Shown: piece after piece, positions 52,992-64,000 of the stretch
How positions within the stretch are numbered: position 1 is the stretch's first letter
Layout of the letters: each line of letters opens with the position of its first letter
Assembly (NCBI GenBank): GCA_039707465.1
Contig: CM077643.1
Location: forward strand, 199,851,605 to 199,915,604
Direction: 5' to 3'
Length of the DNA: 64,000 nt
DNA from: Rhabdophis nuchalis
Lineage: Eukaryota > Chordata > Lepidosauria > Squamata > Natricidae
Notes under the pieces: model-generated
What the model saw: only the letters and a program-made list of their open reading frames with translations
Databases searched by the model: none
Told to the model about the DNA's origin: nothing
Translations under genes and position numbers: made by a program

Positions 52992-54483
52992 GTATTGTGA
53001 TGCAGCTCCCTCCTCACATACACATACACCCTTTGTGGGGAAGAGAACATTACAGTAATAATGCTAATGTAATTCATAGAACCCCTTTATATGCTGGCCC
53101 AATAGATTGTGGATGTTAGGAATATAGCTGCCAAGTATAATCCTTGTTTTCTATTAGCTTGTCTGATTGTTACATGAACAATTCCAATGTGATATTTCTA
53201 GGACATGACTAACAAGAAGTGGCATGCCCATGTTTTCAAGTTGTTTGACTATAGCAGCAATTTATTATAAACATGCATTATAAACATTAAACATGAGCTC
53301 CTTCATCTAATAACATTCAAGGGTTTCTTGTTTTTTTTCTTTTTCTGATTTTTTTTTAACTCAAGAGCTCTTTCCACCTTCCTAGAACATATGCACTTAT
53401 GGATCAACCTACAAATGGAGTTATTATGGGCAACTTGAGTTGTCATGAGGGCAAAAGGCATTTTTTCCTAATCATTGTATGCTTGTCCTGTGAACTAATA
53501 TACCTTTGCCTATACAGTTACCATTACATATACATTTCCCCCCCTGGGACAATACTCATATCAAGATTTGTTGGAAGGTTGGTTAATTGCTATTTTTTGA
53601 CCAGAGGCCTACCAATTCCTTTTTTAACTGCTCATCACTGACAGACAACATTTGAAAGATTACCTTAGCAAGAAGGTCATTCCAAGTGGTTCATCAGCAG
53701 ATCATACAGCTTGATGGTTTCTTTCTGCAGGTACCCAAGGCAATTGGCTAAGTCTTCTCTTTGTAAAATTAAGTAGCCCACAAGAAAATCTGAACTGCAT
53801 TCCAAGAAGTAATGCTTATTAGGTTCTAATAATTAAGAGTAAAATAATAATGATGGGTAGAATTCATTCATTTATTCTGAACTATTTGTGGGATCCTCAG
53901 TGCCTGTACTGGAATTAGGAACAAGAATATTTCTTCCACTTGATAGAATGTGTCATTTTAACCACTTATTATTTATGGTTGGATCCACAAATATATTTTT
54001 TCCACAACCCAGTAATGCTTCAACTATCAACCAAGTCATAATATACATAATTATGTTGCACTGATTGGAAATTTCTGAAGCAAAGAGGTTTACAATAAGG
54101 AGCTGCTATTTATTCTCTAAAAAAATATCTGTTTTTTTGTTCTTCTAACACATACACACCATTCAGGTAGCTGACAATCATTAAAGCCAATGCACGGAAG
54201 CATACTGAAAAAGAAAGTCATATAATTAAATCAAGCAAATTGAGCAAGTAAAATAAAACTCTCCCTGCAAATTTTCCTAATAATAAATCTTAAGCTGTCA
54301 AAAATAATACTTATCTTGCTTGCCAAAGTACAGAGTGACAGTTTAGAAGTAGACATATAAGACTGTGAATTAGCATTCTATGCTGGGCGTCTCCGGCATG
54401 CTAAGGCAGTATTCTGGCGGTTCTGATTTAAATTTAGATTTAATAGGTTTCCTTACTCTTTGTCTATTTAATGTAGAATAGAT
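52992..54483. other. Unique AT-rich DNA, no gene seen
   Basis: An 80-codon frame at 53399-53641 has no motif. No repeat recognised. Confidence 0.45.
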
Positions 54484-54610
54484 GTAGCCATGGTGGCAAA
54501 GTGGTTAGAATGCAGTATTGCAGGCTGACTCATTGCTCACTGCCAGGAGTTCTATTCTGATCAGTTCAAGGTTGACTCAGCCTTCCACTTTCTGGCAAGC
54601 TGTACCAATA
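54484..54610 (+). mobile_element. Sauria SINE, 5' part
   Basis: GCCATGGTGGCAAAGTGGTT, AGAATGCAGTATTGCAGGCT and GGTTGACTCAGCCTTCCACT, the head and middle of a Sauria SINE. The Bov-B-like 3' end is missing. Confidence 0.75.
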
Positions 54611-56925
54611 CTTTATGGGATTTTTCTACTAGTTTCACTATATGATCTTAAAATTATTGTTAATATACATCCACATAGAAACTATTTTCAAATGGCAGGT
54701 TGCATCAATTTATGGACCCCTACTTCCTCAGGAAGGAAGGATAATGAGAGTCTTCATGGAAGTGGCTGTGTGACCTATTCTAGCCAATTGCATGTTCTGG
54801 CTATATTTTCAAACATTGTGAAATAACAATGTATATCCTCAGTTTTCTCCATTTTAATCAATTTTGTATGGGGAAATGGAGGGGAGGAGGAGGGAAAGAA
54901 GAACCAAGAATCTGCATACTTTCAGTTCCAGTATAGCCATCATGTGATCCAGATGCTCCCAACTGCAGTTCTTTTCTCTATCCTTCTTCATGTAGCCATG
55001 CAAAGATCATTTCTTTCTCACACAATGTTCCCACTCCAGTAGATCATGGTGATTTTTTTTTTACTTGCTGATATAATTCCTCATCACCCAATGTACATAT
55101 ATTGCAAGAGTTGGTGAACTTGACTTGAAAAAAAGCAGCGATGGGATCCACGGTCCCTGTTCACTGATCTTCAGGTAAAATCTGGGGTTTTTTTAACCTG
55201 GGTCTAGAGTTGGCTCTCTGAATGTTTCACACTGGCTTAATGTGGAGTGAAGAATTCATGGTTTATTTTTATATGCTTAGATGTCCTATGCCATGATGAT
55301 CAGTCACTGCTTATAGACCAATGTAGAAAAGACATTAGACTGGTGATGAAGCTCTGCTCCAGCCAACACTTACAGCTGTAACTTCTTCTTTGGCCTTTTT
55401 TTCATGGGACAGGTGTAACCTCCATTGGGTGGGTGGATCTCTTCATCCAATTTCTAATATTTCTTAGTGAATTGATAGACGCAGTGAGGCAATGACAAAA
55501 GTAGGAAAGCAATACACATCTCTTAAATTCTCAGATATACTGTAAGTATGAAAAGAAACCTGCCTTTGAAACTTCAAACTATCAATTTCAACTAAAGAGA
55601 TAAGTCAACCTTGGCAATGTCCTTTTGGCCTTCCCTTCCTCAACAGGCTAATTTTGAATGCCAGCTTCAGCTACAGAAGTATAGCTACAGAAGTTTCATC
55701 TTCTAGCTGACATTCCTTTCAGGCAACAGAACAAAGCCAAGCCAGAAGGGGTGAGTTCTTTATTGATGGCCTTTCTGAAGGGTTGGGGGACTTTTATAGA
55801 TTTGGATGGAAAATCCTATAGCAATGTTATTTAGCCTTTCATTCCTTCTTTCTATTCTTTGTCCTTCTGCCCAATATCATCCATGCATTCATAGAGGGTT
55901 GGGAAGGGGCAAACATCCAAAACAAAAGATGCAACACCAGTCCTTTGTATATGTGTTGACATTGCCCCCCAAAAACCCCTCTCAGAGCTTTTTTTTAAGA
56001 TTCTAGATACTGAACCTGCAGACATTTAATCTCCCATAATTAGACTTACCCCTATAGAAGCTGATATTTCCTCTCTTCTCATTTGTAAATGCTCAGTTGG
56101 TCAATTGACCCAAAGCATCATCTAGTCTCTGCATGTATGTTGCTCACTAGAGGTTTGCTTTCCTGACTTACATATATACTCAACTCAGGGCAACCCACAA
56201 ATAAAATGCCCTGATTTATTATTGGCAACACATTTATGCAATCTAAGCCTTCCTTCCTGCATAATGGAAGCTATACTGGAAAATATGGGAATGCAAATAA
56301 GTTGTTCTCCCATATTGTAATGGTATATGGGAATGGTCTTAGGACAGAGGGAAAGAGTTTCAGCCAGGGGAGTGGTTGGATAAGAGGCAATTTAACCCAT
56401 GTGGACATGGCAAATGTCTCAGAAGAGACCATCTCTAGTTTCTTGGGTGATAAAGGCAACGGGGAAAAATATATCTTCAGACTTGCAATGTTTATTAGAA
56501 ATTAGTTTTTCTAGACTGAACTAGAGTTAGTTCATCTGAGTGTATCTCCTACCTGGACTAACTCATATGGTTGACACCTGCTCTATGTGGAGAGTATTCT
56601 CCCATATTAGGGTTTCACAACACTTAAAGTCTTCTACTCTGCCACAATGGGTGGAGAAGACCCTTAACTTTCAGGAGTCCATGACAATAAGTATCTAAGA
56701 ACAAACACTGTGTAAACAGCTATTGCTGAGGATTGGTTTAAAATGTAATCAATCAATATAGATATTTTATTCTGCCATTCAGCTACTTTGGCAGGTATAA
56801 TTATAACAAAAGTCACAACAGTCTGGCTGGCTGGCTCTCTCCAAATGCCATGCTTCTTCTCCACCAGTTTGCCAAACTGTGCAAAACAATTTCATTGGGT
56901 GGGCAGAACAGGATAGAGAAATATA
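54611..56925. other. Unique DNA, no gene seen
   Basis: No repeat or gene recognised over 2.3 kb. Frames reach 102 codons at most, without motifs. Confidence 0.45.
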
Positions 56926-57116
56926 TAGCATTAGCACTTAGACTTATATACCTCTTCATAGTGCTTTACAGCACACTCTGAGCACTTTAGAGAGTCAGCA
57001 TATTGCCCCATACAATGTGGTTCTCATTTTACCAACCTTGGAAGGATGGAAGATTGAATCAACCTTGAGCCCATCGGGATCAAACTCTAGACTGTGGGCT
57101 GCATTCTCACAACTGT
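56926..57116 (-). mobile_element. Sauria SINE
   Basis: On the plus strand: ATTAGCACTTAGACTTATAT, GTGCTTTACAGCACACTCTG, GAGTCAGCATATTGCCCC, TTGGAAGGATGGAAGATTGA and GGGATCAAACTCTAG, the complement of a full but diverged Sauria SINE from tail to head. No TSD identified. Confidence 0.82.
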
Positions 57117-57229
57117 GCTTCTCTCTTTAAACAATGAATCTCTTTCAATGCCTATTAATTCAGAAAACTTAATTCCACCTAGAAAAGTTGAGTGGATGTA
57201 CTTTTTGCATATTATTGCTTCTAAACCTA

Positions 57230-57296
57230 GGGAGAGAGGGAGAGGGAGAGGGAGGGAGGAAGCTGAAAGAGGGGGGGGGAGGGAGGGAGGGAGGCC
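57230..57296. repeat. Polypurine (GAGGGA)n / (GGGA)n tract
   Basis: About 67 bases of G/A-rich units, including a run of eight or more G. Confidence 0.9.
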
Positions 57297-57369
57297 ATCC
57301 TAGAACCAGTGTGGATAATGCATAGAGGCTGAGATATTGCATTTTTATTTTCCTTTTTGTTTCTCTCCA

Positions 57370-57792
57370 ATAAGTTACTCATTCTTGTTCCATAGTCAAT
57401 ATGACATATGAGGAATGGTCGCAGGAACTGAGTTTCTCTAGTTTAATGAAAAGAAGGACTAGGGGAGACGTGATAGCAGTGTCCCAATATCTCAGGGGTT
57501 GCCACAGAGAAGAGAGAGTCAAACTATTCTCCAAAGCACCTGAGGGCAGAACAAGAATCAATGGGTGGAAACTAATCATGGAGAGAAGCAACTTAGAACT
57601 GAGGAGAAATTTCCTGACAGTTAGAACAATTAACCAGTGGAACAGCTTGCCTCCAGAAGTTGTGAATGCCCCAACACTGGAAGTCTTTAAGAAGATGTTG
57701 GATAGCCATTTGTCTGAAATGATGTAGGGTTTCCTGCCAAGGCAGAGGGTTGGACTAGAAGACCATCCAACTCTGCTATTGTATTGTATGTA
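57370..57792 (+). mobile_element. CR1 LINE, 5'-truncated 3' end
   Basis: ORF2 C-terminus followed by the CR1 3' end (TAGGGTTTCCTGCCAAGGCA, GGGTTGGACTAGAAGACCAT, CCAACTCTGCTATTGTATTG). The ATTCT-like terminal repeats are short. Better preserved than the other CR1 pieces here. Confidence 0.9.
57401..57727 (+). pseudogene. CR1 ORF2 C-terminal fragment
   Basis: 108 codons to a natural stop: MTYEEWSQELSFSSLMKRRT, RGDVIAVSQYLRGCHREE, GRTRINGWKLIMERSNLELR, RNFLTVRTINQWNSLPPEVV, NAPTLEVFKKMLDSHLSEMM. This is the conserved end of CR1 ORF2. The start is arbitrary because the element is truncated. No internal stop. Confidence 0.85.
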
Positions 57793-60123
<2,331 letters not shown>

Positions 60124-60186
60124 TAGGTAGGTAGGTAGATAGGTAGGTAGGTAGGTAGGTAGGTAGGTAGGTAGGGATAGATAGAT

Positions 60187-60254
<68 letters not shown>
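60124..60254. repeat. (TAGG)n(GATA)n tract, Bkm-type
   Basis: About 53 bp of TAGG units followed by about 78 bp of GATA units, nearly pure. GATA arrays are the core of the Bkm satellite found in snakes, enriched on W chromosomes in some lineages (established). A short array like this also occurs on autosomes. Confidence 0.95.
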
Positions 60255-60255
<1 letters not shown>

Positions 60256-61369
60256 GGCTGCATTGCTGTGATTCCTTAAAATCATGGTCCCTGGATGCTG
60301 CCCTAGATCCTGCTGATTCTACAGCACTTCTTTATTGTCTGTACTTTGTCCAAGTAGCTTCAACAAGCAGAATACTTTAAGGTCTATGTTTAGTGGTTCC
60401 TTTGGCTGAAATATCAGCTTTGCTCACCCTCAACCATTGCATGAAAAGCCATGCTTAACAGCAAACTCCAAGTTCTGAAAATGATATTAGATATCTTTTT
60501 CTCCATTTCCATTGTAGAATCAGTGTGTTGGTCTTTTCAAAATTCCTTATAACTACCACTTGTGGCCCTTGGTGACAGCAAAGATTTCCATTTGTACATC
60601 TTGGATGCCATCTAGTGGTTAGTGGTCCAGATTTACGCAGTGATTTTATGCAGATTTATGCAGATGCAGCCACTGGAAACGTCTTGAAAATAAATGGGAG
60701 TTTAAGAAGGGGCTTTAACTATGTGTATTAAAATGCGAACTACAAAACAATCCCCAGAATATTACCTTGTAAAGGGAGGAACCAGAACTTATTTGGGAAC
60801 AGTCACCACTGAAAAGGGAATTCCCACCACACAACCTGTAGAAGTACAAAAACTGTATGTTTTTGTACAGGGACACACTAGTCTATTTCAGAACTCTGTC
60901 ACTTCTATCAGTAACAGACAAATACATTTTTTAAAAGATGCCACTAGAAATTCTGCTTGTCTTTGTGGCCAAAGACATCCTGAGCTGAGGGACTAAATGA
61001 AATGGAATGGCCCCATAGTCAGCAAGCTGGAACCAAGCATACTATTTCCGCCAACCTATCACCTCAACCTCTCCATGTGCCATCAATTGTCTAGATATAA
61101 GGTTTTGAACCAATATGAAAGGGAAAGCATCACTTTCAGAACAGAGCACCTTAAGCCACTATTTATGTTGGCTAATGACAAGATAGAGATGCTATCTTGA
61201 AATAGAAAGGTGTCTTCACAACAGGGCAAAGGGGATAGGTGCAAAGTATTATTTTATCAATGATTGGATGCACTGCAGCTTAGGTGATAACGTTACACAA
61301 TATTCTACTTTAAAACACATGTTATTCAACAATTGGCTGTTTTCCAGGCTGAAAAGGATCAACCCTACT
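60255..61369. other. Unique DNA, no gene seen
   Basis: Contains a CTCF-like motif at 60605. Frames at 60721-60996 and 60997-61200 show no motifs. Confidence 0.4.
60605..60618 (-). promoter_or_regulatory. CTCF-like motif
   Basis: The minus strand reads CCACTAGATGGCAT, 13 of 14 to CCASYAGRKGGCRS. It faces opposite to the 3238 site. Not testable from sequence alone. Confidence 0.3.
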
Positions 61370-61377
61370 CTCATAGT

Positions 61378-61662
61378 CAGTGGTGAGATCCTGCCGGTTT
61401 AACAACTGCTTTGGTGATCATGTGCTCCGTGTGTGTGTACAGTTTTAACAAAACTTACCTTCTATGTTACTTCTGGTGAGTAACACAGCTGAGATGTGGC
61501 AATCTGCTCTGCTGTGCGAATCAGCTGAGAGGACATAGGTAAATAAAGTGCAGGGGTGGGCGGGCCAATCTGATCATCAGAGTGATCTGGTTCATTCCCC
61601 AGCGGATTGTTGGAGCTACCAGTTCGCCCAAACCAGTCCAAACTGGCTGAATACCACCCTTG
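61378..61662. mobile_element. hAT MITE
   Basis: CAGTGGTGAGATCCTGCCGG...; the right end inverted is CAAGGGTGGTATTCAGCC. Flanks CTCATAGT / CTCATTTG (61370-61377, 61663-61670) agree at the first five bases. 285 bp, same terminal style as 52703 and 63328. Non-coding. Confidence 0.7.
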
Positions 61663-61670
61663 CTCATTTG

Positions 61671-63194
61671 AATTGTCATAGCCACATAAATCTTTGTGGC
61701 ACAGTCCTTATATTTGTGAAAGGTCGTAAAGGAACGTACAGCCCTTGCCTTCCTCCACAGTGCTTCAATTCATTGGGGAAACATGTGCTATCTTAGTGAG
61801 TTTATAACTAGTTGCAAAATGAAGTTGCTAATATGCTCCAGGGAGAGCTTGAAGTCCTGCTCTTCAGCAATATTCCTGTTGGGCACCCAGGCCAGGTTCC
61901 AGGAATTGAGTCAAGACAGACTATCTAATATGGCTTGTGGATCTTAACAATTGACTATCAGCCTTCTTGTTTGCTTGCAGTTAGTGCATTGATATTGGAC
62001 TCTCTTCCCATTTCTTTATTTGCTTGCTTTCACAGCTCCTCTTTTTGGATTCTCCCCTATACCTTTGGGGCTGACTTTCCCTATCCTAAGCTAAGGGTGT
62101 AGGTGGGGAAAGGTGACCACCTATGGATTTTGGCATGCTCTTAAAAAGCCAGTGTGCTGCTAAACTAGCCAGATGGGAATGTTGTTACACGATCAAGAAT
62201 GTGCCTCTTTCTTATACTGTGTATGATATTCAGACACTCAGTTTTAACATTAAGTTTTTTAGTCTGTTGTTTTGAATTTCATAATTATTATTGTATTTTT
62301 GCGGGATCATGAATTAAGAGTTAACCACTTTCCTTTCTTTCATTCTTACTGGACTGTACTTAAAATAATCCTCTATTTCAATGCACCTTGTGGTCTCTCT
62401 AATATGAAAACTTCCTATATAATCTTATGTAGCATTATACTGAGTGCAATGAAGCTTCCAAATATGTGTATTTAGTATTGCAATCTAAATGGTCATTCTT
62501 AATAACAAAATGGAACCCTGATGCAATTCTATGTTCACTTAGAAGCCGCAATGATTTCATAAGAATATTTTGCAAGGTAGATGCAAATGGATCTCAGTAG
62601 GTACCATTCAATAGGCATGCCATAAAAATAATGGCAGCAATAAAACATAACCATATAAAACTCACTTTGAAATACCTTGCATCACAAAGGCTTCCTGTGA
62701 ATTTATATGATTTGATGAAAGATACAGTGGAAAAGCAGCTCTTTTCGATGGTTTTTTTTTATTACTTATTAAGAAAATACATCAAAGTAAGCATGCTACT
62801 TTCAATTTCATCACATTTCTTTTCAAGAGTTAGCAAGGATTATTTACTACTCGATGAGGCAAGGACATCTCAATTCTCCCTCCATTTCCCTGTTGAGATT
62901 AAAAGGCTTTGCAGGAGAACCTTTTGTTCTGTACTCAGGACTGCAGCCTACATTTCCTTTAACTGCACTTGTTTTCAAGCTGTAATGTTTCCTTAGCTTG
63001 TACGTGCACGTGGCTATTTCTTATTTTGATCTATTTACGTCTTTTTAAAAATGGAATGGGTGAGAATGGTTAATTGATTTCTTGTTGACAAAACTGTCAG
63101 GTTTAAGTGTCAGGTAGGACACGTTGATCATTTAACTGATGTTGGTTTTCCACAAATTCTCTTTTTGATGATGTGTTCTGTGTTTTTAAGTGTG
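61671..63194. other. Unique DNA, no gene seen
   Basis: A 121-codon plus frame at 62631-62996 has no recognised motif. About 62480-62740 is complex and repeat-free. Confidence 0.4.
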
Positions 63195-63290
63195 TTTTAG
63201 TTGTATTTTATACAACGCCCAGTGTCATCATAGATTAGGAAGTAGGGAGAGGAGGCCTATAAATCTCATTAATAAAGAAACATTGGTTTT
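63195..63290 (+). mobile_element. Possible LINE 3' end relic
   Basis: ACAACGCCCAGTGTCATCAT ... AGGAGGCCTATAAATCTCAT then TAATAAAG resembles a decayed terminal hairpin block of an L2/Bov-B-type LINE. Confidence 0.4.
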
Positions 63291-63327
63291 CTTATCTCAG
63301 ATTGGCTGTCCTCTCTTGGTTTTGGTT

Positions 63328-63543
63328 CAGAGGTGGTATTCTACCGCTTTGGAAAGGTTCGCCTGAACCACTAGCGGAAATTGTAGATGGCCCCGCCTAC
63401 CTGCCCTGGCTCTATGGCATCCCATTTAGGCCCTTTTTTCCTGCCAAAAGTGCATGCACAGAAGGCTGAGCGCCTGCACAGAGGTGGTGGAGTGCACTCA
63501 TGATTTGTGAATCACTAGGGAAGGTCAGTAAATACCACCCCTG
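63328..63543. mobile_element. hAT MITE
   Basis: CAGAGGTGGTATTCTACCG...; the right end inverted is CAGGGGTGGTATTTACTG. Flanks TTTTGGTT / CTCTGGTT (63320-63327, 63544-63551) match at 6 of 8. 216 bp with CCCCGCCTACC inside. Non-coding; the 61-codon minus frame is spurious. Confidence 0.75.
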
Positions 63544-63749
63544 CTCTGGTTGGCAAAACATTTTAACTTCCATTGTTTTCAAACCCAGAGGGATCATCTG
63601 TCAAGGATAAACATTCTTCTCTTCCAGTCTTCACAGAGTCTTTCAGATTTCACTCAACAAGTCTTCTGCAATCTTCTCAAGATCTGTCCTTGAACCAACA
63701 AGATTTCAAGAGTATTTGGTTTTTGGAGATTTTATCCATGATGCTAGTC

Positions 63750-63884
63750 CAGGGGTCTCCAAAGTTGGCTCTTTGAAGACTGGTGGACTTCAACTCCCAG
63801 AATTCCCCAGCCAGCATGGCTGGCTGGGGAATTCTGGGAGTTGAAGTCCACCAGTCTTCAAAGAGCCAACTTTGCAGACCCCTG
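63750..63884. mobile_element. Palindromic (foldback) hAT MITE, copy 3
   Basis: Two 66-nt arms with a single mismatch around an ATG spacer. Perfect TSD TGCTAGTC at 63742-63749 and 63885-63892. Ends CAGGGGTCTCCAAAGTTGGC / CAGGGGTCTGCAAAGTTGGC read inward. The best preserved of the three palindromic copies. Confidence 0.95.
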
Positions 63885-64000
63885 TGCTAGTCCAATAGCC
63901 TCTCTTCCTTCTCTGTGAATACCTTTCAGTGAGAAATTACACCAACTCCTAATCCCAGTTCTTTCCCCCCTAACTATCTAGCAGAAAGTGCTAATTTTGG

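Noticed and set aside
60124..60254. CRISPR-like or satellite array
   Set aside because: Units are 4 bp without spacers. It is a simple microsatellite.
62631..62996. 121-codon plus frame as a host gene
   Set aside because: No motif, no splice or promoter context, and composition like the neighbouring non-coding DNA.

Overview
The window reads as intergenic or intronic DNA from a squamate reptile, most likely a snake. I recognise no host exon, tRNA, rRNA or CRISPR array. The lineage call rests on repeat content: Sauria-type SINEs, Bov-B (RTE) LINE pieces, a multicopy L2-clade LINE family, CR1 tails ending in AATAGA/ATTCT-like repeats, many short hAT elements, and a long GATA tract of the Bkm type known from snakes. 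The unique background is AT-rich. Nearly all GC-rich DNA lies inside transposons.

Layout. 1-6.9 kb: unique AT-rich DNA with a GA tract, two SINE/CR1 relics and a MITE piece. 6.9-8.0 kb: a 5'-truncated L2 LINE with an open reverse-transcriptase frame. 8-28 kb: mostly unique DNA with two copies of one DNA transposon (9.8 and 14.8 kb), several SINEs, a CR1 relic, an RTE relic (21.4-21.8 kb) and a hAT MITE. 28.3-38.6 kb is transposon-dense: five L2 insertions (two minus, three plus), a palindromic hAT element, a solo LTR, a SINE inside a SINE, a Bov-B RT fragment, and a Sauria SINE split by two L2 insertions, one carrying an almost intact EN-RT frame. 39-43 kb: GC-rich repeats, including a 906-bp foldback hAT inside a CR1. 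43.7-46.6 kb: a Bov-B 3' end, an L1 copy made only of ORF1 plus a 3' UTR, and a second palindromic hAT. 49-53 kb: a Tc1/mariner-like relic interrupted by a solo LTR and a Bov-B fragment, then a MITE interrupted by a hAT, then another hAT. 54-64 kb: SINEs, a CR1 3' end, long CT and GATA microsatellites, and three more hAT-type elements.

The elements form donor-parasite pairs known from the literature. Bov-B is the presumed enzyme source for Sauria SINEs. CR1 supplies the 3' end of a tRNA-headed SINE seen here. The short hATs with 8-bp target duplications need an outside hAT transposase, which is not encoded here. Many insertions have readable target-site duplications (TSDs), so boundaries and relative ages can be inferred directly. 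No new protein-coding system was found. The most notable items are the ORF1-only L1, the GC-rich foldback hAT, the three near-perfect palindromic hATs, the nested insertions and the lightly damaged L2 copy.
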